DNA of 64,000 bases from positions 155,455 to 219,454 of the forward strand of contig JAHQIW010000307.1 in the NCBI GenBank assembly GCA_019055375.1, in the 5' to 3' direction. The position numbers and the translations under genes were made by a program. This document shows, one piece after another, positions 1-14,200 of this stretch. Position 1 is the stretch's first letter, and the number at the start of each line of letters is the position of its first letter. Under the pieces are notes generated by a model. It was not told the DNA's origin, searched no databases, and saw only the letters and a program-made list of their open reading frames with translations. This stretch comes from Parelaphostrongylus tenuis. Taxonomy: Eukaryota > Nematoda > Chromadorea > Rhabditida > Metastrongylidae.

Positions 1-3000
1 TAAAAGAACTCAGGTGAGCGGAAGCGCTGTGACTTTTGAGTGACCTTTCAGTTGCAATCAAATCTCAATTCTGAACACCTCAAACTGTTATTCAAACGCC
101 TAGATATCCTACATGTTTTAAACTATCCATTACCATATGTTTTTTTAGAGACGAGATTTATTGCCAACTATGCAAGCAACTGTCGTCGAACCCGTCAAAG
201 CTTTCAGCCGCTCGTGGATGGATCCTACTTTCGTTGTGTGTCGGATGCTTCGCTCCTAGTCCACGGTAAATATCCCTTATTCAGCGCATCACCATTTGTA
301 AATACGTATCATCTACGAGTGGTTAAAAAGGTATTCAACTTGTAAGTCATAGAAAGGCAGTTACTAGAAAGCTAATGTGGATTCTTAAACCAGCGCTAAG
401 AGTAATTTCGAATATCAGCAATACTGAATCGTGGGCACTCATTCCATATTCATGTTCTTTTACCCTTATCGGGATCATTGCATTTCAGATTCATCAAGTA
501 CTTGTACTGTTTTATTCGAGAGCATGGTCCTACTGGCTGTGGATACTCTGCGTATATGGAGGAGCGGTTGAAACGAACTGAGCAAAATGGTTGTCGCCGT
601 CAGCCTCCTAGCTATGTCGAGCTGCAGGTAGAGTGGTTCTTTTCAAGTTCACTAAAACAGCAATGATTAGAGGGCTTAGGCAGTCTACTGTCCTCAGTGG
701 AACGTAAATGAGCTTTTCTGACATATGCTTCCAGACTTTACTAGTAGATCATCATTTATGAGGTTTTACTAGTGAATAACCGCATTAAGCCTTTGCGGAC
801 AATGAGGGTCTTTTTGACCCGCAACTTTCACAGGCCTCTTTTTGCTGAAAGGAGCTTTTTCACTAAAATTTTAGCGCTCATCCGTAAGCCTGAATCTCGC
901 GGATTCAGCACTATTCTTGGTTCCTATAAAGGCTTTCTAGTGCGCTATAACAACGGAAATAAAATTATGTTTCGCACTCCAGGCACTTGCTTGCACGACT
1001 ATGGTCTCTGGAGGCTTTTCAGTGGACTGTACCATTACTCATTCAATAGCGCAAATCTTGGCGATTCTAACGCTGTAATTGGTTTTCGAGAAGATCTCCA
1101 TAGTGCGTTATAGAAGCGGAAAGAAAATAGCATTTCACATTCGGAGTTTACTTCGCACGTAAGAGTTATATATGCACAAAAACTATATTAACGTGTAGAA
1201 AATATTGCGTACTATTAGAATAGTGCAAGAAATTAAAACGAATAAAAAAATCTTCATTAAATAATCGCTCGTCGCTTTCAAGAATCGGTTGCCTGTCATT
1301 CGCAAAAGGTCAGCTACACTCTACGTCTTATAATAGAATAATAAACTGAAACTTATGCTTTTTGAAAGATATTTAGAACCTTGAATCATTGATTAAAGTA
1401 GTTGGTTGTAGGCGAATAAAGCAAAGAAGCAAATAATGCTTGCTGTGACATTGATGGACAGTTCGGTGAAGACGTTAAGTGCTGACAGCGCTACAACGGC
1501 AGGCGAGCTTTGCACGGTCATCGCCGAGAAAGTTAATCTTAAGGACAAATTCGGCTTCAGCCTCTACATTGCGTTGTTTGATAAGGTGAGTTCAATTTAC
1601 GACTTTGGAAAAACTGCTTCTGGCGATTAGCAGCAATATCACTCAGTACCGGTGTTTCCGCTGTGCAAGAGATTATCTAAGTTTCGCAAGTCACACACTT
1701 TGATAAGGACAACAATTTTTCTTTCCCGAATTATTTTTTATCTGTGCTTTCCTTTCTTTGTTTCTCGCACTGAATTACCCTCGCCGAGGAGAGTATGCAA
1801 CTATCAACTATTTCCTAATTGTTTTTTTTTTGTGTAAAAATGCACATGCTGACGTGACTAATGATAGTTTATTCTGACAAGTGACATAGCGTCCGTTAGC
1901 GTGTCATATAATCCAATAGTATATTCTGAAGTTCATAAAGAATTCATGCTATTCTGAATTCAAATTTACTTTAGTTCGGATCAATTTTGAGGAGATATGA
2001 CTTTGGCCAATGGTCGGTACCCAAACTGGATAACAAAAACACTTATACCATCGTCTACAGACACATATCAACAGTCTTGGCTATTGCTGCCTTGAAATTT
2101 CAATTATCTTGACTATTTAGCGGTTGTCTGAAAATCAATTACAGGTGTGTTCTCTTGGCTCTGGTTCTGACCACGTAATGGACGCAATCTCACAGTGTGA
2201 ACAGTATGCTAGAGAACATGGCCGACAAGAGCGAAATGCACCCTGGAGGCTGTTCTTCCGTAAGGAAATCTTCACTCCATGGCACGATGCTCGGTGGGTA
2301 GTCTTCCACCTAAATGTGAAATTGCACTTTTTTTACCTTATCTGACCCGTTTTCACATCTATGTGGGGTTCACGTACTTCACTTTCTTCGATCTATCTAC
2401 CAGTACCTTTTTTCACTACGCGGATCCCTTTACTTCTAGCATTCAATTTGTTTTTTCATCTTCTTCTTAAACGTCGCAGAATACTAATTGAGCACGTATC
2501 CTTGCAATCTCGAGGATAGCCTGGCTTTGACGTTCCATAGGACGTTCATTGTTGACTGGAGATGGTTGGAGCGCTGCTGATCCCGCGCGCGCCGTGACAT
2601 ACACCACAACCACTCGATCACGGCGTCCCCATTGTGGAGATGCCGACAGTAAACCAAAAGACCGACTCTTATTGAATTCTGGAAGAAAGAATGAAAGCTA
2701 TTTTACAAACTGTTCTATTTTTGGAAAAAAGTTTACAATATGTTGGCACATCTTCATCAAAATCAATGACTAATGTTGCGGCGATTTTGCCTTTTTCAGA
2801 GCCTAGACATATTTTACGATATTTAATCATTCAATCAATCAATCGTAAACGGGGTTCGTCTGATTCGTCATAACCTGGAATCGTTAGCCAAGTAATCTTG
2901 TTATTAACAGCCTCGTGCTGGAGGCTTAATCAATAGAGAAAGTATTCAACCATAATTTTTGGTGAAAACTTGATGTCAATATTATGTAAATATCTTCCTA

Positions 3001-6000
3001 ATAAACAGTGTTATCTGAGAAAGAAGCGTCACTAGTGCGTTGTTACACACCACAAATAATGAACCGTACTCGAAATAGAAAATCATTGTAATAGAAGGTG
3101 GTATATCATTTGTACTTCTCACACACTTATCGTCTATTCATTTCCAAACTCTTGCAATTTATCTGAAAATCTAAGAATCTTCCGCGCCGAAATTTTCGAT
3201 GCGTGCTCAAAAATTCGCACTACCACCTCAAACACACAACTCACCTGAAACAATGGTTTATATTATAGGCAGACATTAGAATTTTCATGCATCACGTATT
3301 CACTAGATATAGGAAATATTTATTGGATAATGAGAATGGTATGGTGTAGTACGTCCAGGTTCTAAGGAAGACGATATTGCCGAAATGTCAGCTATCGAAT
3401 TTGAAGAGGATACACTAGGCTCACAAAAATTTTCTTTCCCAACTAGAAATGATAGATCGTAAGACACTAGCAATGTTCTTATCTAAATTATCTTTTCGCA
3501 TCCATATTTCACGACAATTCCTATATTCCTGTATGCGTTTGGTTGTTGCTTGATGAGTTTTAGTCTTCGCTATGAATGCCATTCGGATTTCCGAACACTA
3601 CGCAAGCATCATGAACGGTGAGTTTGCGCTTTCGTAAGCGCAATCGAAGAAAACGGTGATGAGACATCTCGTACTACGTAAGTGAAGGAGGGATTCCATA
3701 GTTGTGACCTATCTCAACGATCGGCCATCAAAGACGGTTCCTTTTACGCCAAAGGGTAGGTAGGAAATGGCGTGAAGCGCGACGCGCCATATTGGCGGCT
3801 TGTGAGCTAGAGCTACAAACGATTGGATTCCATAGGATTTCGGACATCAACCATTCACTGAGTGCTCGGAGTTGTGCGAAGATGCTAAAAACGCATTTCT
3901 GTTAGAGCAGTTGTTTTACTGGCACCCATTTACATCGTTCTACGGTCAGTGCAAGAGCAAAAATGAAACAATTTGATGCACTTGGACTTTGCAGATGCAT
4001 ACCATTTTGACAAGTTTTCTCTATATTTTATTTACTGTTTAAAAGCATTATTATAATCCATATAGTGAGGATCCGATCAGCACCAATCTTATATATCATC
4101 AAGTGGTTCGTGGTATCAAATATGGGGAGTATAGATGTGACAAGGTGAGCTGATGTTTTTGTAATTCGGTCAAGAGTACATTCATATATTACGATTTAGG
4201 AGGGCGACATGGCATCACTGGCAGCTCAGCAGTATTGCATTGAGGAAGGACCTTTTGACGTGAATCGTTTAGAGAGCCAGATTCATAATTATCTACCTGA
4301 TTTCGAGCTGAACGGGAAGGAGCTTGCCAAGGAGCGGTGGATACAGGCAGTTATGTACCATTACAGAAGAGTGAGCGAACGCTTTTACTTTGTGAAATTG
4401 CATAGTAACCATATAAAAGACACAATAATCACATGGAGGAGTGGCAGCCTGAATTTTTTCTGCTATCGGAAACCACGCTAACAAAGCTATGCAACGAAGC
4501 TGTTGGTTATCGCAACTAACTAAGCTAAACCAAGCGCCGTTTTGCAGTAAGACGCAAAGGTGTCCGAATTTGCAATAGAAGTGGTATGAGTATTTGACCG
4601 CCATTAGCGGTGGTAAGATGTTATAATTACCCAAATATAAAGAGCGATGTGCAAAAACATTTGCGTCAGCTGGGATTCGAACCCACATTTCACGCTATCT
4701 GGGGGTGCGTGCTGAACCGTTGCACGACCGACATCCGCTTCGACACCAGTTTTTCTCCGCTACAACACGTTATCTGTCAGCAGCCAACCGTCAACGGTCT
4801 AGCGTGGGTAATCACTATCGACATTCAACCCGCTTATGATGACAGATATTGGGTATCAGTAAACAATCAGAATTCTTTCAATTTGACCGCCTATTGCGGT
4901 GTGACGATGTTATAATATCTTTTGGTATTTTTGATATAGCTTTTGGCATAAGAAATGGTATTCTTCATTACAACCTCATCCTCCTTGCCTAGAGCCTTAC
5001 ACTGAACATCATCGTGTTATTTTGTACACTTTTTATTTATTTTAGAAATTTGGAGCCAATCTGCCAAGCGCTCATCATGTTAAGGAAGATGTTGTGTCGT
5101 TCGCAAAGTCTAAATGGCCTATGCTTTTTTCAAGGTAAGATATTTCTGTCTATCCGAGGATTATTCGTGGAGTAGATAAGAATAAGTACACCGTAGAGTT
5201 TTTTGCCAAACGTAGTTGCTCTGCGTTCAAATCTTACGCTACACTTGCACGAAAAGGGCCAATTGTCGTAATCCATTGCTATTTCAAAGTTTCAGTGAAG
5301 GAGAAATAGATGAAATTAGTTCGGATGTTCTGAGATCAATTCGCCGTGGCTAGATATAATGGAAGTTTTCAAGAAAACACTACATTGTTTAGCCGCATAA
5401 AGCTAAAAAGCTCAAAGCTCTCGGCGTTGATGAATCCCCGAGGGATGCGTCATGCATTCGTCTTCAATTTTTTTTGAGCTTCGTTTGTGGCGATTTAATG
5501 CATATCTGGCCTCAACGTTGACTCGAGGTAGCCTTCCGCTGTATCGAGTCAGTGCAGCTTATTCTCCCAGATAGGTCTGAGACTTGTCTGGTACCAATTT
5601 ACCGACTCCGGAGGGAAGGACAGCTCAGTGAGCCATGAGTGCCAGAATGGACCATCAGCTTTGTCTGTGACGCAGAGCACTACAACTACTGCGCCATGCG
5701 CGCTCTTAGCCGCCTATGATTCAAAATTATTTACAGGTTCTACGAAGTAACAAAGTTCTCTGGTCGTTCGCTCGCTAGGAGGAACGTCATCATAGCGGTG
5801 AATTCGGCGGGAATCTATGTGGTTGACGACCAGGAAAATATCTTGCTTGAGATCAGCTATCCTGGAATAACGCGAATCATGCATAATGAGTACGACTTTT
5901 TTGAAATTTCTCACCATGCATAGCCTCTTCAGGTATGCCACATAATTCAAAATGAAACTCTTTTCAGTTGTCGTGTTGGGCAGTCAGAGGTTTACATCTT

Positions 6001-9000
6001 ATTGCACAACTGTTTTAGAAATCCAAGACATGGTGTCGGTGCATGTAAGCTCCAACTAGCATCCGATGACGAGTACTCATTTCAATCTTCTAGTGCAGAT
6101 GAGATCAAGGACTTGGTAACGACATTCCTTAATGGTTTGAAGCAGAGAAGCCAGTATCTGGTAGCTACTAAGAGCCAAAGAAAAGGTGGTTAGTAGTTGT
6201 TTACAGTTTAAGTAATAGGCCTGGCCAAACTTCACTTTCCAGAATCGAAAGAGCTCCTTGAGTTCGAAACCGGTGACCTCTTAATATTGATGGATGGTGT
6301 ACGTGGCAAGGATCTGTTAAACAAGACGTCCGTGAGGGTAAGATGCTTGGTGGCTATTTAACACTTTCAGGTGATCATGGGAAATAAACGCAGGATGAGA
6401 ACGATCTTGTGGTTACGCTGAGACTCAGATGGATTTATAAGACGGGTTTTTGCTGTCTGGTGCCGTATTAATACATATCTTTCGCGCTGCGCACACATTG
6501 GTACAATGCTCGTTGTTTTTGCGCATAAGTGGGCTGTATCCTCTACATTAGTTTGGCCAGGGTCTTGTAATCCAGTGGCCGAGAAGTGCATGAGAAAAGG
6601 TTGGAAACTCTACATGTCACACAGGATTATATCTAACCTTTGCAATAAAATATAAAGTAGATCAAATGATTGAAAAACCGACTCTCCTTTAACTTAAGCA
6701 TTACCAATCAATCACATATTCTTCGTTGATTAAGCGAATAGCACGGAGTCGGTAGAAGTAATTTTATTTGGCATGTCTTTAGACGTTAGGTGGATGAATT
6801 TTCTTTTATGAACTTCGCGTTATTCGCATAACCAAGAAAAAATGCCTAGTAAATCCTTTTTCTCCAAGTGGCAAAAAACATCAAGAAGAACTCAGAGAAT
6901 GAAATGCTTCGCACGATCGTCGTCCAAGTGAAGTCTAATGAGCGTTTGTAGAAAACGTTTCAGTGCCCACTATACTATACCATTTGAAGGGCAAAAATGA
7001 ACGGGAATAAAAGTAAAATAGGCTCACTAGAGCCGAAACATAGAACAAGCAACTGGAATAGAAGTACTTTCAGGGTGAATGTTCACGAACTTGTTTGCAA
7101 GGAGTCATTCTCACAGAAAATGTCTACGTGCTGCCAACACTAATGAAACCAGATTACAACATCATGGTATGATATAGCTAATAAAATTCTTCAGTCTGCT
7201 GTAATCAGCTCCCTTGCCTTGTCAGTTTCTGGCTGAAATCGTTTTGAGTTTCTGCGAATATCTCCCACATGTTTTTGAAAAGAGTTGCTAGGAATTAGTA
7301 CTTCTTCAAAACCAAGTAGACAAACCTGGTTTATTCATATATCCTTATTCCATCGTCTCGAAACATCAATTTACATTTTATTTAGCAACTCTTCTCAAAA
7401 GACGACAAAACCTCTTTGGATGTTCTCAACAACAACCAGGTTTTGGTCAAGCACAACACAACTCGGCCACATACTTTAGAGCAGTTTGCGCTTAGCAACT
7501 TCAGGTAGTATTTATTCAGAATCTTGATTGTAAATTTCTGCATGGCAAAGTGTTGATTTCAAAAGCCATTTAAGTGTGCAGATTGGGTCATACAATGCGA
7601 GTCATATAACTATATCTCTTTCAATGCGTTTTCCTCCATTAACACGGTATCAGTTCGAGCAAAAAGTTCCAGGAAATTCTTGAAAGTTGCATTTTTAACA
7701 TTTTTGTGTTGTTTTTTCTTTGCTACTTTTGTATATGTTGTCTAGTTTATCAATCGATCCGGTAAGAAATTTACGATCTGCGTATGGTGAAACTTTGAAG
7801 GCGTTCTGCATTTTGAGTTGGTTTCGAATGGTGGTTCTATCAGTGCCGAGCTGTGTTGGAAAGAGTTGGACTGCGTCAACGACAAATTGATGGATAATTA
7901 TTCAAGATTGACCCGACGAAGCCGTGCTTCGTTTCAGCAAGGCATTGCCAAACCACATGCGGCCAAGAAGACCAATGACAAGTTTGAAGAGCTGCATGGA
8001 GTCAATATTTTTCGCACCCGCCTAAAGTCCAAACGTTGCTCCATCAGCTTATGGCCTCCTTCGATCAATGCAACACTTTTTGAATGGCCATCGATTGGAA
8101 GCATTTAATGAAGTTGAAGAAGCAGTCAAAAGTTTTTCGATGTAAAGGTGCCGTAATGATTTGAGCAGATCCGAAATCTTGCAGAATCATGACAGAAAGT
8201 CGTGGACAAGAATGTTCTATACTTCGAAGAATAGCTTAAGTTGTTTTTGTTACTAATAGGTTTTCTCATGAACTTTGGCTGCAGGGCAATAAACACCAAA
8301 TTTATTTACCAGGAGTAATCATAATCCCTCAACAAAGTATACGCCATCAGCCTGAACACATTTCTGCTGTCTTTCAGGCAACAAATCAGTACCGCTTTGT
8401 GTATTCTCTGAGCTTTCTTTGGGTATCAAATTTGTCCGTACTTGCCGCATCATGGCTGCTCAACGAAGCCTTCATCTCAGTTTGCTGCACTACGAGTACG
8501 AATTGGCGATGCGATGCACAGACCGCCTCCAGTAACATCAACCGTGCAAAGGCTTAAGGATTTGTGCTCAGTCAAACAGCGTTTCAGCTCTTCACTAAGC
8601 TTTGCGACGGCAACACCAATTTGAAGGACCAATTGCGCTCCGGACGTCCACGCGAAGTTGATGGAGAGGCTGTCATCGAAGTAAGTAAATAGGATTTGTT
8701 TGACTGTCGAGGAGTTAGCCGACGACTTTGACTGTGGTCATACTTCAATCAGCAGATTTTTAAGGCACCAGGCCCTGTTACGTCAACGTTGCCGCAATCT
8801 CATCGTGCTTCAAGACAACGGAGGACTGTATGTCGCCAAATTGACAAAGAGGAAGCTGACCGAACTGGGCTGGTAGTAGTTGGATCATCCAAAGCATAGC
8901 CTTGACTTGTCGCAATCTGACTATTACCTCTTCCGGTCGCTGGAGCATTTCCTGAAGAGGAAGTTGCGAGTTATCAATCATTTGCGTCGAGGACTGACAA

Positions 9001-11251
9001 CTTTTCTGTGGATATAAGGATGATGAATGCTATGAACGCGCTAACAATTTGTTGTCTGAGAGATGGCAGAAATTTATTTAGGCTGATGGCGCATACTTTG
9101 AATAGTATTGTTGAGCAGTTTTAATGACTTTTGGTCAATAAATTAGATGTTTATTGCTTTAGTGCCAGAACTTGTGAGAAGACTTAATAATTTGAGCAGA
9201 AATCAAAATTTGCCGAAATTTTCTGCTCAATCGTTGTATTTGGATCACAAATAGCTAGAATAATTCCTATTTTTTATTTTAAACAAGGATATTATGCATT
9301 TTGTCATCTAATAAAAGTAAACTGCTATAGTCTCTTTGTTATGCAAATGGAACCTTGATACAATTCAATCGTTAAAGTAACATCCTGGGCTTTAACGCTT
9401 ATATTTCCTTTACGTACGAGTTTTCTTCTTGAAGTCCTTATCTTGAACAGCTGAGCAATTAAACGACTCACAGTCGTCCCGTAATGAAAGATTGTCCTCA
9501 GGTGCTAGAATGCTGTTGGTTACTACCGCCCTAATGTTGAAAATTTTAGTTTCGTTCTAGCATTGCATCCCCACTTCTCTTATCCTATTTCAAATACTGC
9601 ATGAATGTCAGCGTTGCTTTAATCTGCTTTGTTTTCTCGTATTCGTTATCCATAGAGCTCTTCAGACTCATTGATACATTCCGCTAACACTTGACGTGTT
9701 TGTGTTACGCATAGATATTACACATGCATAAAGAAAGCTGGCAAAATTGGTTCACCCTAGATGCTCGAGATACCTTTGCTAGAGCTTCACCAGACATTCA
9801 CCACAGAGGCTCGACGTCGTTGGCGGATCGCAGGGAGCTTTGCCTAATCACTCAAATAAGTGCGAAGGCAACTTGTCGAGCTGAAAAGATCACGAGGCTT
9901 CACTCGCGCCAAATGGTGTCACCCTTTCCTCTTAACATGAGTTCGCAGACAAGCATATAGCGAAGGGATTTGAGATATAGTGCAATACACACGTGGTCGT
10001 TAGTTCAAACTTGCCCCTCGAGCTCATCGAGGCTTCCATTTCTTCGGGGTCGATGGAATAGTAGCGAACTATGACGATGAGAAGAGTGAGTTCATACATT
10101 GGTAAGCCATCGAAAGTGGGTATAAACCAGATAAGCATCTATTGCGTCTAACAGTGCTAAACAAAGTCGGATGACTAGCGCATCCTTCAAAGATTTATAG
10201 GCGCCTAACACTTCACTCTTTATCTTTTCAAACATAGTGTCAATAACGCATTATGTTTGAAATTATCCTGAGAATTCTGTTCTATAAATCTGCAGATGTA
10301 TGTCCTTATGTATTCCGAGTTATCGAATTTTATCAGCAGTTACTGAGAAATTTGCGATCTTCCTTATGATAGAATCATTTGAAGCGTATTATAAACACTC
10401 TTATACAGATTTCCATCACGATCACCATCTACTCAGTGCACTCAAACACTGCGACGGCGAGAAATAGGTGTTGTACCCCTATGGCGATTTGGTCGCGAAC
10501 CGCTTGATGTGCCGCTTTTAAAGAAGCTTGAAGGCAGGTCGGTCACTTTCTATCAGAAGCAAAGACTTTGTACTTTGAGCAGAAATCAATCCGCTTTGTT
10601 ATTCGAAAAGATAATTGGAGATTACCAAAATAAACGAATAGTAGTCAAAGAAGTCATTTTATAATTTATATTGAACAAAAAAACTAGATCGCTTGAATAA
10701 ACTTAAGATTTTTAGAGAAAATAAGTGCGCTTTTTCTTGAGCATTTTTCTCCAAGTATGAAATGTATGCAGATTTTACTTGAAGCTATCCTCATTCTGCT
10801 AAATCTCCTTAAGTATAGGAAAGAACAATGTCGGGATGCGGTCACGATGTTCGTGTTCGCGATGAAATACATGGGAGACCAGCCGTCTAGAAGAAGTCAC
10901 CTTGGCACCGACCTTACGGACATCATTTTCAAGCCCGCTATAACAGAAGTGTGTTATTGTTAAATTTCGCAAAATTCTAGAAACCTGTGAAAGAAATCAG
11001 AAGATTAGGCTGCCAATAACTAGAAGCAAGTGTCTTTTTATTTGAACGGCAATGCGAACTAGATGTAAGACATACAAATTCAACTCTCGAAGTATAATTG
11101 TCGCATGAATGATAGTTAACATTAAGAAGAGGAAGAACAACATTGCAGTGTCGTTTTCTGATCAAGCATTCCAACAATTCCCTTTTAAAACTCCAAGGCA
11201 CCATTTCACGGAAATAAATATTTTAATCAACAGCATCATAGCACTGAAATT

Positions 11252-11292
<41 letters not shown>

Positions 11293-14200
11293 AAAAGATA
11301 AAAGGATAAAGCTCTTGGCGTTGATCAATCCCTGAGGGATGCGCCATGCATTCGACTTCAATTTCTAACTTCGTTTGAGGTGATCGAATGCATATCTGAC
11401 CTTTACAATGACTCGCGGTGGCCTCCCGCTGAACCGAGTCAGTGCTGCTTATCCTCCCTGACAAGTCTGAGACCTGTCTGGTACCAATTTACCGACCCCG
11501 GAGGGATAATTGGCTTGATGAGCCATGAGCGCGAGATCGAACCATTGACCTCGTGTGCGACGCAGAGCATCTCTGACCACTGCGCCGCATGCGCCCTTTA
11601 TGCATATATATATATATATATATATATTGTGTTTGCATCTCAGTGCTATGTGTTGATGGGTAACACCGATCCATGTTTCTGTTGCATAGCACGAGCTAGG
11701 AGGACTGCTAAATCGAAAAAGCGAAAACATATTCTCGCTTCACTTACAGGTAAAACGTTCGTCGTCGCCTACTCTTAGTATAGGAAACTGAGTGCGCCAA
11801 GAGGATTGGCTAAAGACGGCGGGTTCTGCCCGAATGAAGAGACTGTAAGGTCGAAACACGTGTATCGGGCTGTACAAGAGCCCATTAGCAGACAACATGA
11901 TATGTTGACCAAAATAATATTACAAGCACATATTCTTATATGTGGCGCAGTGGTTAAAGGTGCGCTGCGTCGCACACGAGGTCAATGGTTTGATCTCGCG
12001 CTCATGGCTCACTAAACCGTCCATCCCTCCGGAGTCAGTAAATTGAAACCGACCAGACTGGTCTCAGACTGTCTGAGAGGATAAGCAGCACTGACTCGGT
12101 TCAGCGGGAGGCCTCCGCGAGTCAATGTGAAGGCTAGTAGAGGCCACCTCAAATGAAATTAAAAATTGAAGACGAATGCCTGGCGCATTCCTCAGGGACT
12201 AATCGACGCCGCAAGCTTTATCCTTTTTTTATTCTTAGATCTTCAGTTTGTCGGGAGGTTTTTTGAGAGGCTAGAATATGGCTGATGCTGCCTCTTCTGC
12301 TATCTAATGCCACTATCACGTTAACCTACATATTAAAATGAAATTCATTCAAACGTTCAACGTGAACTTACGACAATAAGATGACAAATCATTAGGTTGA
12401 AGTAAGATTTGACGGAAAATTTTCAATGCGCATGCCCCTTCTCGTCCCAATCACACGGCTTAAGCCCATCAAATGCTTCTTCATAGTTGACAAAAGTCAC
12501 TATGGGGAGTAGGTGATATTCTCGGAAGATTTCCATTACAATGGATACGATTGTGTGTGACCAGTTTGGGAGAGTCCCCATTGAAATCCTGCTTGCTCAA
12601 GCGGTATCGCCTCATCCAAGTCAATAATATGTGCATCAGGATAGCTTTCGTAGAGCTCTAGTTCGACACTAACCGCTGGCAAGCAGATTGTGTGCTTCGG
12701 TCGAGTCTCTCTTATCTACCATTCATATGAGACAACAATCTCATTAGGAACATTCTCGCCATACACACTTGCCTTATTTTTCCTCGACGATGACAAAACT
12801 CGTATGATTTTTAGTTGCATCGACGTTTTGCACGGTGAAGGTGGTGATCGCATCAAGTCGACAAACCAGTACCACTACTGTGTCAAAGAAGCACCGCTTT
12901 GTGTTTGTGAGAACACGGTCAATCCTCACTTGATTCGCACTTTTAGAAGACTCTCATTCCATCTATGCTTTTCCCTTTCCTCGATGAATGAATTCCATGA
13001 AAAAGATGTGTATCAGACAGTATCTGTGCAAAGCAATTTCATTTCTCATTTCGCTCTCGAGTATGAGTTTTCCCGCGGTTCATTCACTTCCATTGGCCTT
13101 TCCGAGAAGCGTTCAATAACAATTTTAGAAAAGGATTTTCTGATATAGATTGCTTCCTCCGACCACTTGTAAGACGCGTTTTGTATGCGCTCATCAACTG
13201 TACAAGTTCGTTTGTAGTAGTTTATGATACTTTCGACGTGGAGGAATGAGACTAAGAATGACTAAGAGAGGTGGTAGATCTCGTTCGCGGTGACTTGATG
13301 AGAAACAGATAGTGCTACAAAAGTCACGCCAACTTTTCCTTTTGTAATAAAATTCTTCCGCGCAAATGACGAGAATTCCGCCATGTAGTTTAGAGTAATA
13401 AGTGCAATAACAAGAAGCAGTTTCCCGTGGACGTCATTGTTTGGTTTGGTCAAAATGATTCGGTACAATCCGAGAGAGCGCCTCTCACCGGTCATACCAC
13501 AGCTCGACGTCATTTACAAGAGTGATTATCGGCACTTAAAGTAGGCTAAAGCAGAAACCATTATGTGGGGTACTTAGGCTGAATTATTTCTATATGAACA
13601 ATTTGCACTTTCCTGGAGCCAGACTGTCTGTCTAACAGGAGGCACCATCACGTCATCAGCACCTCGAGCAGTTGCCAACCTTTGTTAATGAGAAATAGAT
13701 CTGTCATTTCGTAACTTTTTGATGTCAAAACAGCAGTGATATTGTGTGTTGGTATCAATTTACTCTTAGCCGAGTCTCCGAATAGGAATGTCGAATTTCT
13801 TTGCAGTTTGGTAGGCCCTGCGGTGGTGGATAACTTCCGATATACATCGCAGTGCGATACACAGGAATAGCTTCACAGCCACAAACACACGGTGTTGAGC
13901 TCTTGCGGGCACTACTGTCCTAGATATCAAATGTTGATATCTGCTGTAGTAGGAACATATCTTTCAAACACCTTTAGTTACCGACTCTTAGTTATATTTA
14001 CTAACATTTGATCTATAGAAATGGAAGAGGAGCGCAATTGTGCATCAAAACTCTTTTCCAGCATATCAACAAGTCACTTTTAGGAAATCCTCCGTGACGA
14101 GTTGTATTGTCAACTTCTTCGTCAGTTAACGATGAATCCATCAATGCTGTCTGAAGAGCGAGGATGGGAACTACTATGGCTTGCAACCGGACTCTTTGCA

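Noticed and set aside
4293..4688. 131-codon minus-strand open frame
   Set aside because: Overlaps the myosin exon 4200-4370 antisense and a tRNA-like repeat; no family match.
5890..5940. Alternative donor CTTCAG|GTATGCC for the myosin exon starting at 5737
   Set aside because: An in-frame TAG precedes it; the GA|GTACGA donor at 5889/5890 keeps the frame and gives the family-like DCRV junction.
12690..13148. Longest open frame of the window (152 codons, plus strand) as a gene
   Set aside because: No recognisable domain or splice context, and it lies opposite an RTE reverse transcriptase remnant on the minus strand.
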